Shown here piece after piece: positions 37,357-46,470 of a stretch of DNA of 64,000 bases. How positions within the stretch are numbered: the first letter of the stretch is position 1; each line of letters starts with the position of its first letter. The translations under genes were made by a program, and so were the position numbers. The DNA is from Planctomycetota bacterium. GTDB taxonomy: Bacteria > Planctomycetota > SZUA-567 > H5-PLA8. The stretch is from contig JABTUM010000001.1 in NCBI GenBank assembly GCA_015075375.1, positions 2,661,201-2,725,200 on the forward strand, written 5' to 3'. The notes beneath the pieces were generated by a model. That model was not told the DNA's origin, ran no database searches, and saw only the letters and a program-made list of their open reading frames with translations.

Positions 37357-38823
37357 ATGCGCAAGGGTGCCCAGTACCTCAAAGCCTTGGACGACGACCG
37401 CTACGTCTTTGTCCACGGCGCGCGGACTAAGAAGATAGCCCAGCACCCGGCCTTTCGCGGCATCGCCGCCACCTTGGCCAAGCTCTACGACACCGCCGCC
37501 GACCCCGCCCAAGGTATGCAGTACCTCGCGCCCGAAACCGGCGAGCCCGCCAATCGCGTCTTCGCCATCCCGCGCAGCCGCGAAGACCTCGCCACCCGCC
37601 GTGCCGCGATCCTGAAATGGGCGCGCCTCACCCACGGCCTCGTCGGACGCAGCCCCGATCACGTCGGCAGCTTCCTGGCCGGCTTCGCCAGCCACTCCGC
37701 TTTCTTCGACGGCGGCGCGCGCGGCTTCGGCGCGAACGTAAAAAACTTCTACAAGAAACTCCTCAGCGAAGATCTCTACCTCTCCTACGTGATCATCCCC
37801 CCGCAGATCGACCGCAGCAAAACCGCCAGCACCCAGGAAGAAGCCTTCCTCCAGGCCGGCGTCGTCAAAGAACGCGACGACGGCATCGTCATCCGCGGAG
37901 CCCAGATGCTCGGCACCGGCGCCGCCGTCAGCGACTGGCTCTTCGTGAGCTGCATCGTCCCGCAGCAGCCCGGCGACGAGCCTTACGCCAACACCTTCGT
38001 CCTCCCCGTCAGCACCCCCGGCCTCAAGCTCTACTGCCGCCCGCCGTACGCGCTCCACAAAGAGCGCGTTTACGATTACCCGCTCTCCACGCGCTTCGAC
38101 GAAAGCGACGCTCTCGCCGTCTTCGACGACGTCTTCGTGCCCTGGGAACAGGTCTTCGTCTACCGCGACCTCGAGAAGGTCCGCGCGCAGTTCTTCGCCA
38201 CGCCCGCTCACGTCCTGGGCAACAACCAGGCTCAGATCCGCTTCACCGCCAAGATTCAGTTCCTCGTCGGCCTCGCCCGAAAAATCGCCGCCGCCAACGG
38301 CGTCGACAAGATTCCCGGCGTCATCGAGAAGCTCGGCGAACTCGCCTCCCTCGCCTCCGTCGTCGAAGGCATGGAACTCGCCAGCGAAGCCGCCAGCACC
38401 CTCGATCCCCGCGGCGTCGCGCGCCCCAACGAACGCTTCCTCTACGGCGCCATGGGCCTCCAGGCCGAACTCTACCCCCGCGCCCTCCAGGCCCTGCGCG
38501 AACTCGCCGGCGGCGGACCCCTCCAAGTCCCCTCCAGCGTCGTGGACCTCGAGCACCCCGAAGCCGGCGCCGATCTGCGCCGCTACATCCGTTCCCCCGG
38601 CTCTCCCGCCGAAGAGAAGATCAAACTCTTCAAGCTCGCTTGGGATCTCATCGGCACCGAGTTCGGCGGCCGGCACCTGCAGTACGAGATGTTCTACGCC
38701 GGCGCGCCCTTCGTCGCCAAGGGCTACGCTTTCCGTAACTACGGCTACGAGCAAGCGACGCAGCTCGTCGATGCCGCGCTGAACGACTACAACATGGAGT
38801 CGGCGGTGAACGGTAAACAGTGA
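37357..38823 (+). CDS. 4-hydroxyphenylacetate 3-monooxygenase (HpaB)-family oxygenase
   Basis: This 488-residue protein belongs to the HpaB/PvcC group of FADH2-dependent monooxygenases with an acyl-CoA-dehydrogenase-like fold. Family features include AQYLKALDDDRYVFVHGART at the start, HGLVGRSPDHVGSFLAGFA, SYVIIPPQIDRSK, the FADH2-site region YANTFVLPVSTPGLKLYCRP, FDDVFVPWEQVFVYRD and the C-terminal WDLIGTEFGGRHLQYEMFYA. These enzymes hydroxylate a phenol ring ortho to the OH and need a separate flavin reductase, which is not next to it here. GGAGG stands 8 nt before the ATG. It is divergent from the GntR operon and likely the entry oxygenase of that pathway. The last residues come from repeat-like DNA. 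Confidence 0.92.
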   Translation: MRKGAQYLKALDDDRYVFVHGARTKKIAQHPAFRGIAATLAKLYDTAADPAQGMQYLAPETGEPANRVFAIPRSREDLATRRAAILKWARLTHGLVGRSPDHVGSFLAGFASHSAFFDGGARGFGANVKNFYKKLLSEDLYLSYVIIPPQIDRSKTASTQEEAFLQAGVVKERDDGIVIRGAQMLGTGAAVSDWLFVSCIVPQQPGDEPYANTFVLPVSTPGLKLYCRPPYALHKERVYDYPLSTRFDESDALAVFDDVFVPWEQVFVYRDLEKVRAQFFATPAHVLGNNQAQIRFTAKIQFLVGLARKIAAANGVDKIPGVIEKLGELASLASVVEGMELASEAASTLDPRGVARPNERFLYGAMGLQAELYPRALQALRELAGGGPLQVPSSVVDLEHPEAGADLRRYIRSPGSPAEEKIKLFKLAWDLIGTEFGGRHLQYEMFYAGAPFVAKGYAFRNYGYEQATQLVDAALNDYNMESAVNGKQ

Positions 38824-39131
38824 ACGGAATGCAAGCCCCAACGCGCCGCGCGCAAAGCGGTCTGATCTAATTCCAAGCTAGCGACGGGGACGTTTCCCCT
38901 CCTTGCCAAGGAGGGGCTGGGGAGGTGGACCCAACGCACCGCGCGAAGCGCGCTCCTTTTAATACATGTAACCTCAGCATCGCCCTTCGTGGCGTGGCAA
39001 CCCTTGGCGTAACCTCCCCCACCCCTCAAAAACCTCCGGCGCTGCACCATGTGGCGCTTGCATTGATCGCTATATTCACTATGCTCCCCGTAGCTATTCG
39101 GCTTCAAACCGGCCCTACGGAGCGCGCGGCT
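38824..39131. other. gene-free spacer with dispersed repeat copy 2
   Basis: About 310 nt between the monooxygenase and pilT genes. It starts with a GTGAACGGTAAACAGTGAAC repeat block and holds the second copy of the 35-bp palindromic element (38893-38927). The pilT promoter must lie in its right half; no clear -35/-10 is visible. Confidence 0.6.
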
Positions 39132-40370
39132 ATGGACCTCGACCAACTCCTCATCGACCTCGGTCAGCGTGGCGGCTCGGACTTGCACCTCAAAAGCAAC
39201 CGCCCCCCGCTCTTCCGCATCCACGGCGACCTGCTCCCGCAGACCACCTTTCCCGAAATCAGCGCCGAAGACATGCGCGAACTCCTCTTCCGGCTCATGG
39301 GCCCCGAACGCTCGCGCATCTTCGAACAGGAACTCGAAGCCGACTTCAGCTACGAAATCCCCGGCTTCGCGCGCTTCCGCGTCAACGCTTTCGTCCAGCG
39401 CGGCCTGATCGGCGCCGTCCTGCGCTTGATCCCTCTCGACGTACCCACCATCGACGGCCTGGGACTCCCCACCGTCCTCAAGTCGCTTTGCGATCAGCCC
39501 AACGGGCTCGTCATCGTCACCGGCCCCACCGGCAGCGGTAAATCCACCACCCTCGCCGCCATGATTCAGTACATCAACCAGACCTATCAGAACCACGTCA
39601 TCACCATCGAAGACCCCATCGAATTCGTCTACTCCGACGAACTCAGCACCATCAACCAGCGCGAACTCGGCCTCGACACCCACGAACTCCACCGCGCCCT
39701 GCGCGCCGCGCTGCGCCAAGACCCCGACGTGATCCTGATGGGCGAAATGCGCGACGCCGAAACCATCCACTTCGCCATCACCGCCGCCGAAACCGGACAC
39801 TTGGTCTTCTCCACCCTCCACACCAACGACGCCAAGCAGTCCCTCGACCGCATCCTCGACACCTTCGAAGGCCCCGAAGCCAACCAGATCCGCATGCAGC
39901 TCGCCTTGGTGCTACGCGGCGTCATCTGTCAGCGCCTCATGAAGCGCAGCGACGGCCAGGGACGCGTCCCGGCCATCGAGATCATGATGAACACCTCGCA
40001 CGTCAAGCAGTTGATCGAAGAAGGCGCGACCCGCGACCTCGAAAAGGCGCTCGCCGACGGCGCGCACTACGGCATGCAGTCCTTCAACCAGGCGCTCTAC
40101 CAGCTTTACAAGCAGGGACTGGTCAGCGAAGACGAAGCGCTCGCCACCAGCTCGGCGCCCGAAGATTTAAAACTGATGATGCGCGGCATCCGCCGCGGAG
40201 CGGCCGCCGACGAACTGGCTTCCGGCGCCGCCGGCGGCGCCAAGCAAGTCCCCGGAAAAGGTTTGCCCGGCGCGAAGGGCGTCACGATCACCCAGTCCGC
40301 GCCCAAGGCCGGCGGCCTTCCGCCCTCCAGCGGCGACAAGAAACCCCCTGGCCGCGGCTTCGAGTTCTAA
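39132..40370 (+). CDS. pilT: type IV pilus retraction ATPase PilT
   Basis: The start at 39132 (MDLDQLLIDLGQRGGSDLHL) is the family N-terminus; the frame upstream is repeat DNA. The 412-residue protein has the PAS-like N-terminal domain and the secretion ATPase core: Walker A GPTGSGKSTTLA, Asp box TIEDPIEFVY, Walker B DVILMGEMRD, His box FSTLHTNDA and the arginine/QRL segment GVICQRLMKR. PilT drives pilus disassembly for twitching, attachment or DNA uptake. The C-terminal 60 residues are a Gly/Pro/Ala-rich extension. No pilus structural genes are in the window. Confidence 0.95.
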   Translation: MDLDQLLIDLGQRGGSDLHLKSNRPPLFRIHGDLLPQTTFPEISAEDMRELLFRLMGPERSRIFEQELEADFSYEIPGFARFRVNAFVQRGLIGAVLRLIPLDVPTIDGLGLPTVLKSLCDQPNGLVIVTGPTGSGKSTTLAAMIQYINQTYQNHVITIEDPIEFVYSDELSTINQRELGLDTHELHRALRAALRQDPDVILMGEMRDAETIHFAITAAETGHLVFSTLHTNDAKQSLDRILDTFEGPEANQIRMQLALVLRGVICQRLMKRSDGQGRVPAIEIMMNTSHVKQLIEEGATRDLEKALADGAHYGMQSFNQALYQLYKQGLVSEDEALATSSAPEDLKLMMRGIRRGAAADELASGAAGGAKQVPGKGLPGAKGVTITQSAPKAGGLPPSSGDKKPPGRGFEF

Positions 40371-40465
40371 GCGGTTGCTGGCCCGCGGCTTGGCACTGGG
40401 GTTCACCCGCTCCCTCTGGGAGAGGGCACGGTGAGGGCGGTTTTTCGCCTGCCCCTGGCACGACA

Positions 40466-42223
40466 CTACCCCCCGCCCCCGCTCGCCAAGCGCGCCGGAT
40501 TCAAAAACGGATTCTCCTCCGTCTTCGCAGCCTCATCCTGCTCGAACGGATTTCCCGCCGCGGCGCTCGGACCGCGCTCCCGGTCCGGCTCCGCGCCGCC
40601 CGCTTCGGGCGTGCGCCCGCGCACCGACGCCGGTCCCCCGAACGCGCCGGGCCGCCGCGCGTCCGCTCCGCGCCGCTCATTCGCCGCCGAAGGCGCATCC
40701 GCCCGGCTCCCGTCCAGGTACGCGTGGAACGCCGTCTCCAACTGCGCCACGTCGAGCCCCACGTACGCTTGAATCCCTTGCTTCGCCCGGTTGCGGTAAC
40801 AGTCGCTGGCGTAATGCAGCAGATCCGCCGCGTACGCCCCGTGCGCGTGATCGATCAGGAACCGGCACAGCGCGCCGCTGACCAGATAGTGATCGTGCCG
40901 CCCAGGCTCGGCGTGAAAACGCTCCCGCGGCATGTTCAGCAGCGTACTCAGCGCCGGGAGCTTTCCCCCCGCGCGCAGCTCCGCCGCGTCGCGCACGTCC
41001 GCGTGGCTGGCCCGCGGCGGCAGCGCCAGCCGCCCGTCCCCCTGCGGCACGCCGTATTCCAGCACCTGCGCGAGCCCCTCCGTCAGCCACGTCGGCCCGT
41101 CGCCCACCCGCGAGAACTCCCCCAGGATCTGGTGCGTCACTTCGTGCTGGACGGTCCGGAAGACGAACCCCGACTCCGCCGGGCCGTACGAATAGAAAAA
41201 GCTCGCCCCGCTGGCCGTGTTGTAAAAGCCCACCGATCGCTTCAGCAGCTCCTTGTTCTCCGACTTCACTTCGCGGTCGATGATCGAGCGGTATTGCGCT
41301 TCGTCGCGCATGAACCAGACCACCATCTTCTTGTCCGCCTTCTGATTGAAGAGCAGCCCCGTCGCCTGCTTCGCGGAACCGCGCACGAAGTAATCCAGGT
41401 AGCGCCGGAAACACAGCTCGCGGACCGCGTCGAGCCGCTCCGCGACCGCTACCGCCTGCTCGCGCGAACTCGTCGACTTCAGGATGAAGTGCTCCGTCTC
41501 CAGCACCCACGGGTTCGCCAGCGCCGCGTGCTTCGCGTCGGCCGCGGCCTGCGTCGACCACGCCCCGTTTTCGAACCACTCCCCGTTTTGCACGCGAGCG
41601 GCGTGCGCGGCCTCCACCCAGCCCTTACCCGGCAGGTACGTCCGCGCCGCCTGGAGCTGCGCGGCCGCGAAAGGCGAGGCCCACTGCGAACCCACGCGCA
41701 CGTGGCCCAGCGCCTGGTGCGCCACCGCGTGATCGGGGTCGGCCTGAAGCATCTCGTACACCAGTTCGTACGCGAAACCCGCCAGCCCCGCTTCGTAGCA
41801 GCGCCGCGCGAGATCCTGCAGCGGCGGGGCGAGTTGCTTCCGCGCCGCCGCGCGGCGGCGCGAAAGCTCCGGCTTCAACGCTTCGTCCAGCGGCTTGACC
41901 GGAGCGATCCCGTCCACCAGCGCCGCAAGCCGGTCCAGATCGCGCCAGCCGCGCTCGCTGCGCCGCAGTTCGCCCAACAGCTCCCGCGCTTCGGCCCGCG
42001 CGCCCAGCCCGGCCAGCCACTTCAGCGTCGCTTCGTGAGCGTTCCGGCAGCCGCCGCGCGCCGCTTGCAGAGCGCTCTGATACTGCGCCGCCATGCGCTG
42101 CCGGTTCGCCCGCAGCGCCGCGCGGTACTGCGGGTCGAGATCCGCTTCCCCCGCGCGGGCCGCAAACGGAATGAGGCTTCCTGCGAGCGCGAAAATCAGG
42201 CAACAGCTCACCCTGGGCAACAT
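40466..42223 (-). CDS. secreted gluzincin-like metallopeptidase (DUF1570-like)
   Basis: The 585-residue product has a signal peptide (MLPRVSCCLIFALAGSLIPF, cleavage after AARA). A helical N-terminal half is followed by a peptidase-MA-like domain with an intact zinc site: His360, Glu361 and His364 in QHEVTHQILGEF and the third ligand Glu382 in PTWLTEGLAQ. The last 90 residues are disordered and Arg/Pro-rich. It should cleave proteins or peptides outside the membrane. The protein at 21527-23608 carries a related domain without the catalytic residues, so the two form an active/inactive pair in one window. Confidence 0.88.
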   Translation of the reverse strand: MLPRVSCCLIFALAGSLIPFAARAGEADLDPQYRAALRANRQRMAAQYQSALQAARGGCRNAHEATLKWLAGLGARAEARELLGELRRSERGWRDLDRLAALVDGIAPVKPLDEALKPELSRRRAAARKQLAPPLQDLARRCYEAGLAGFAYELVYEMLQADPDHAVAHQALGHVRVGSQWASPFAAAQLQAARTYLPGKGWVEAAHAARVQNGEWFENGAWSTQAAADAKHAALANPWVLETEHFILKSTSSREQAVAVAERLDAVRELCFRRYLDYFVRGSAKQATGLLFNQKADKKMVVWFMRDEAQYRSIIDREVKSENKELLKRSVGFYNTASGASFFYSYGPAESGFVFRTVQHEVTHQILGEFSRVGDGPTWLTEGLAQVLEYGVPQGDGRLALPPRASHADVRDAAELRAGGKLPALSTLLNMPRERFHAEPGRHDHYLVSGALCRFLIDHAHGAYAADLLHYASDCYRNRAKQGIQAYVGLDVAQLETAFHAYLDGSRADAPSAANERRGADARRPGAFGGPASVRGRTPEAGGAEPDRERGPSAAAGNPFEQDEAAKTEENPFLNPARLASGGGG

Positions 42224-42450
42224 GAGGCCCCTCCCGTTCAGGCAACGAGGTCGGTGGATGGATCGGCAATACGGCGGCGTCCCGGCGCGCCGTGAGCGAT
42301 CGGCGAATACGCCCTGCGGTATGGCTACTTACTTGTTCAATGCGAAGGCACAGCTCTTTCAACTTTCAAGACGTTACTGGGGTGGTGTGCGTTACGGTCA
42401 AAGCGATGTAAATCGTTTCCCGGCATGGCGCTCCGCTCGAATGGGGGTCC

Positions 42451-42484
42451 AAAAACGAAGCCGGGGTTCCATTCGGAACCCCGG
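42451..42484 (-). terminator. rho-independent terminator of the VWA lipoprotein gene
   Basis: On the minus strand, a 10-bp stem (CCGGGGTTCC, 4-nt loop, GGAACCCCGG) is followed by CTTCGTTTTT, about 30 nt past the stop codon at 42515. Confidence 0.88.
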
Positions 42485-42514
42485 CCCATCCGGCTCGTGA
42501 TGCATTCCCGGGAA

Positions 42515-43687
42515 CTACTCTCCGAACGCGAAGCCCTTCTTCTGGCCCTGCTCGCGGATCGATTTGATCATCGCCGCATCCAGCGTCTCTTCGCCGCCGG
42601 CCGCGCGCTTCTTCATCTCTTCGGCGACGTGCTTGTTCCGCGCTTCGGTCAGCGCCAGGATCTTCGCCTGCAGTTCCGCGCGCTCCTTTGATTTCCCTTC
42701 GACGTACGCTTCGCGTCCGGCCTTGTCGAGCTGCTTCATCTCCGCTGGCAGTTCCCCTTCCGCCACTTCTTCGAGCGCCACTTTCTTTTCCCGCAGCGCG
42801 TCCACCAGATCCCATTCGGCGTTGTTGTAGAGGCCGCTGGCTTTGGTGGCGGCGCGCTGAGCGGCGGCTTCGGGAGCGGCGGCGGCCGCGTTGGCATCCT
42901 GCGCGATCTGCCGCTCCTTCGCGGCTTCGGCCTTGCGACCGAAAGCTACGTACGTCCCGTTCAGCTTCTGGTTCAAGTCGGCCAGTTCGGCGTCCTGGGG
43001 AGCTTGAACGGCCGCGACCGTCCGGTTTTGGTCGATATGCATGTAGCGACCGTCGGCCAGGTCGGCGCCGTCCTTCCAGTTCGTCCGCACGCCTTCGTTC
43101 ACGTTCCCGCAGAAGATCGTGTTCACCAGGATCCCCTTCGCGATCGCGCCCCGGCACGCGCTCCGGTAATCCACCCGGCCCTGCCCGAACGCTTCGTTCC
43201 CCGCGATGAAGATCGCCTTCAAGTCATCCGCCGCCGCGCTCCACTGCAAGTGCTCCGCCGCATGCTGGATCACCGCTCCGCAATACTCCTCGCCCCCGTT
43301 CGTCTTCAGCGCGAACAACTCCTCGCTCACCTTGTCCAGATCCTGCGTGAACGGCACGATGCAGCGCAGGAAATTCTCGCCTGCCGGCAGCGTCTGCTTC
43401 CCGTACTCGTACAACGCCACGTGCACTTCCGGGCGCTGCCCGTGCCGCTTGGCGGCGATGAACTCATTGACGATCTTCCAGAGCTGCGATTTGGCCTGGT
43501 CGATCAGCCCGTCCATGCTCCCGCTCGTATCGAGCAGAATCGCGAGCTGCACCTGCGGGCGCTTCGCCACCGGCGGAGGATGCACGCCGATCGGCTTCCC
43601 GCCGTCCGCGACCTCCGTTTCCGAGGCCCCGGCGCAAGCCACCAAAGCGAGCGCAAAGAATAGGATAGAGAGGATCTTCGAACGCAT
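42515..43687 (-). CDS. VWA-domain lipoprotein
   Basis: The 390-residue product starts at the ATG at 43687. Its N-terminus MRSKILSILFFALALVACAG is a lipoprotein signal with lipobox LVAC, so Cys18 should be lipidated. The VWA domain has an intact MIDAS (ILLDTSGSMDGLIDQAKSQL from Asp53) and covers residues 45-230. The C-terminal third is helical and rich in Ala, Glu and Lys, probably a coiled coil. It is likely a membrane-anchored binding protein. A strong terminator follows. It is the third VWA protein of the window. Confidence 0.88.
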   Translation of the reverse strand: MRSKILSILFFALALVACAGASETEVADGGKPIGVHPPPVAKRPQVQLAILLDTSGSMDGLIDQAKSQLWKIVNEFIAAKRHGQRPEVHVALYEYGKQTLPAGENFLRCIVPFTQDLDKVSEELFALKTNGGEEYCGAVIQHAAEHLQWSAAADDLKAIFIAGNEAFGQGRVDYRSACRGAIAKGILVNTIFCGNVNEGVRTNWKDGADLADGRYMHIDQNRTVAAVQAPQDAELADLNQKLNGTYVAFGRKAEAAKERQIAQDANAAAAAPEAAAQRAATKASGLYNNAEWDLVDALREKKVALEEVAEGELPAEMKQLDKAGREAYVEGKSKERAELQAKILALTEARNKHVAEEMKKRAAGGEETLDAAMIKSIREQGQKKGFAFGE

Positions 43688-44084
43688 GAGCGTTTCCCTT
43701 TCGCTGAGTGTCCCGTTCGCCTGCACGGGATTCGACGCGCTCGAAGCGCCCAGGTTGCGCGGTTTGCCGTCAAAGTGCCGTAAAAGCCCCCCGCCCCGTA
43801 CGTGCACCCCGTATCCCCCGGTATCGCGGGCGTCTCGCCCGCAGGTCAAGCCCTTGGTCGATTACCATTTGGTGTCTGGTGTTTGGTGTTTGCCCTATGT
43901 TTGGTTCTTGCCGTTTGAAGTTTGCCCTTTACCTCAACCCCTCCCCCCACCCTCTTTCTCCCCTCTTGACCCCTCTCCCGTTATCCGATAACTTGAACAG
44001 GCTCACGATTTTGGACTAGCTTGGGAGCAATCCGCCCCGTCGTTTCAAAGCTCGGGCGAGGCGGCGGTTTCACGAGGAGTGGCG
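43688..44084. other. gene-free spacer with low-complexity repeats
   Basis: About 400 nt between divergent genes. It holds low-complexity T/G runs (GGTGTTTGGTGTTTG near 43880) and pyrimidine-rich runs at 43930-43980. A 13-bp palindrome GTTATCCGATAAC lies at 43980-43992, about 90 nt before the helical-repeat lipoprotein, and could be an operator. AGGAG stands before the gene at 44085. Confidence 0.5.
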
Positions 44085-45284
44085 ATGGTTCGCGCACGGA
44101 CGCATATAAAGGTAGGCGCGTTGGCCCTCGGCGCCCTCCTCTCGCTCGCCGGCTGCGGCTTGGGCACCAGCAACAAGCGCATGAACGCCACCGAGCAGAA
44201 CGCCCGCGCCTACACCGAGCATCAGCGCAAACTCCCCGAAGACCTGCGCGAAGACGTCCGCCGTTACCGCCACATCCAGGAAAAGCTCGCCTGGAAGATG
44301 GTTCAGGACATCGAGAACTACTGGCAATACCACCGCGAACTGACCGATGAAGTCCGCGACGACATTCGCGCCTACAAGCAGCTTCAAGCCCGCTTGGCCT
44401 GGGAAGTCGCCGAAAACGTCGAGGCCTATTGGGAACATCAGCGCCAGTTGCCCGAACACCTCCGCGACGAAGTCCGCCGCTACAAGAACGTGCAGGTCGA
44501 ACGCGCCAAGGCCACCGAGGACAACGTCCAGGATTACTGGGCGTACCATATGGAACAGGTCGAGCACCTCCGCGAGAGCGTGCGGCGCTACAAGCACAAC
44601 CAGCAGGAACTAGCCAATAAGGTCGTCGCCAACGTCGAGAACTACTGGGAACACCAGCGTTCCAAGCCCGAACACCTCCGCGACGATGTCCGCCGCTTCA
44701 AGAACGAGCAGATCGACCGCGCCGAGCGCACCGAGAAGAACGTCGAAGCCTATTGGGCGCACCAGCAGGAAGGCCCCGAACACCTCCGCCAGCTCGTCCG
44801 CAGTTGGTGGAGCAATCAGGACCGCCTCAGCAAGAAGCTCGTCGAGGACGTCGAGACCTACTGGGCGCACCAGCAGAGCTTGCCCGAGCACCTCCGCTCC
44901 GCCGTCAGCCGCTACTGGCACAACGAATCCGTCGTCCGCGTCGCCAAAACCAAGCAGAACATCGAGAACTACTGGGACCACCAGCGCGAACTCACCGACG
45001 ACGTGCGCGACGACGTCCGCCGCTTCAAGAACAGCCAGATCGACCGCGCCTACCGCACCGAGAAGAACGTCGAAGGCTACTGGGAATATCAGCGCAGCAA
45101 GCCTGAGTTCCTGCGCGAACAGGTCCGCGACTGGCTCGAGAACGAAACCGAAAAGCGCCCCGCCAAAGTCCTCGCCAACGTCGAAGCCTACTGGGAACAC
45201 CAGCAGGAATACCTCCAAGAGACCGAGCTCAACTCCCGCTACTACAGCGGCCAGTACGACGACAAAGTCCGCCGCAATCAGTAA
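44085..45284 (+). CDS. lipoprotein of tandem 36-residue helical repeats
   Basis: The ATG at 44085 follows AGGAG by 5 nt. The N-terminus (VGALALGALLSLAGCGLG) is a lipoprotein signal with lipobox LAGC. Almost all of the remaining 370 residues are about nine tandem units of 36 residues with the pattern [N/A/T]YWxHQRxLPEHLRDDVRRY, then KNxQxxRAxxTExNVE. Tyr-Trp-His-Gln and the Leu/Arg positions are kept across units; one unit is a residue longer. Thirty-six residues equal ten alpha-helical turns, so conserved residues would recur on the same face of a long helix or helical bundle. I know no named family with this unit. It is likely an envelope spacer or scaffold, but that is inference. Confidence 0.85.
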   Translation: MVRARTHIKVGALALGALLSLAGCGLGTSNKRMNATEQNARAYTEHQRKLPEDLREDVRRYRHIQEKLAWKMVQDIENYWQYHRELTDEVRDDIRAYKQLQARLAWEVAENVEAYWEHQRQLPEHLRDEVRRYKNVQVERAKATEDNVQDYWAYHMEQVEHLRESVRRYKHNQQELANKVVANVENYWEHQRSKPEHLRDDVRRFKNEQIDRAERTEKNVEAYWAHQQEGPEHLRQLVRSWWSNQDRLSKKLVEDVETYWAHQQSLPEHLRSAVSRYWHNESVVRVAKTKQNIENYWDHQRELTDDVRDDVRRFKNSQIDRAYRTEKNVEGYWEYQRSKPEFLREQVRDWLENETEKRPAKVLANVEAYWEHQQEYLQETELNSRYYSGQYDDKVRRNQ

Positions 45285-45379
45285 GCGCGGACGGGTCGGG
45301 TTTCTAAGCCATTCGTAGCGTGAAGTTGGCGGTTCGTGCCGTTACCGGTCCCTCTTTACCGTTCACCGATCACCGCCCT

Positions 45380-46315
45380 ATGTCCCCTCTCACCCGCGGC
45401 CGGCTCTGCATCGTAGGCGCGGCGGTCTGCTGGAGCAGCGCAGGGGCGCTGGTGAAGTACGCCAACCGCTCGCTCGACGCCTGGCAAATCGCCGGCGGGC
45501 GCAGCTTCTTCGCGTTTCTTCTGCTCGTGGTCCTGGTCAAGCCTTGGCGCCGGACCGATTGGTGGAAGCCCAGTCCCAAGCTCCTGCTGCTCTCCATCGC
45601 CTACCCCGCCATGCTGATCGGCTACATCACCGCGCTCGTTCACACCACTGCCGCCAACGCGATCTTCCTGCAGGACACCGCGCCCGTCTGGGTCATGCTC
45701 CTCTCCCCTTTCCTGCTCGGCGAACGTTTCCGCGCCGGCGACCTGCTTCTCGTGGCGCTCTGCGCCGTCGGCATGCTGCTCTTTTTCAACGACCAGCTCA
45801 CCGACGGCCAAGCCTTCGGGAATATCATGGCGCTCTGCAGCGGTCTGGGCTTCGCGCTGGTCATGATCGGTCTGCGCTGGGGCCGCCCGAAGGAACTCGA
45901 TCCGAACGCTCCGCCGCCTGACGGCCCGCGGCCGCCCTCCGACGCCGAACTCCTGATCGTCTACGGCAATATTTTTTGCGTCCTCGGTTGCCTCGGCTTT
46001 CAAGGCGCCTGGCCCCCGCTCGAAGAACTTCCCATTCCGCTCGCGACCGTCGTCGTCCTCGGCGTGGTCCAGTTGGGCATGGGCTACTTCCTGATGACGC
46101 ACGGCATCCGGCAAGTCTCGGCGCTCGAAGCCTCGCTCCTCGCGCTGCTGGAGCCGATTCTCTGTCCGATTTGGGCGTTTCTGACGCTGCACGAACGTCC
46201 CGGTCCGTGGGCCATGGCGGGGAGCGCCGTGATTTTGCTGACCGTGGCGCTTCAAGCATTCCGGGGGCCGGGCCGTGAAGCGAAGGAACGGCAAACGGAG
46301 AACGGCGAACAGTAA
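45380..46315 (+). CDS. DMT/EamA-family transporter
   Basis: The 311-residue protein, started at the ATG at 45380, has about ten membrane helices in two EamA repeats: LCIVGAAVCWSSAGALVKYA to FFNDQLTDGQ, and AFGNIMALCSGLGFALVMIG to SAVILLTVALQAFRG. The conserved LLEPILCPIWAFLTLHERPG near the end is typical of drug/metabolite transporters that export amino acids or other metabolites. The longer frame from 45320 lies in repeat DNA. The gene is flanked on both sides by GGTGAACGGTAA-like repeats, and its last residues are encoded by them. Confidence 0.9.
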   Translation: MSPLTRGRLCIVGAAVCWSSAGALVKYANRSLDAWQIAGGRSFFAFLLLVVLVKPWRRTDWWKPSPKLLLLSIAYPAMLIGYITALVHTTAANAIFLQDTAPVWVMLLSPFLLGERFRAGDLLLVALCAVGMLLFFNDQLTDGQAFGNIMALCSGLGFALVMIGLRWGRPKELDPNAPPPDGPRPPSDAELLIVYGNIFCVLGCLGFQGAWPPLEELPIPLATVVVLGVVQLGMGYFLMTHGIRQVSALEASLLALLEPILCPIWAFLTLHERPGPWAMAGSAVILLTVALQAFRGPGREAKERQTENGEQ

Positions 46316-46470
46316 GCGGTGAACGGTAAGCAAGGGTCGGTAAGCGGAAGTCGGTAACCGATGAAGGGTGAACGGTAACGGCGGCGCGGCCTCACGTACG
46401 CCGGATACGTTGGCTGTGGGTCGGGAGCGCTCCACCGAAAGGTCAGTCAGGCTACGCATCTTGACGTGGC
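46316..46470. repeat. degenerate GGTGAACGGTAA repeat block
   Basis: A run of imperfect copies of CGGTGAACGGTAAGC-like sequence (46313-46385) directly after the transporter gene. Similar blocks occur near 34790, 38810 and 45350. No gene is present. Confidence 0.65.

Noticed and set aside
38925..39131. N-terminal extension of PilT
   Set aside because: It covers repeat-rich spacer DNA, and the family N-terminus starts at 39132.
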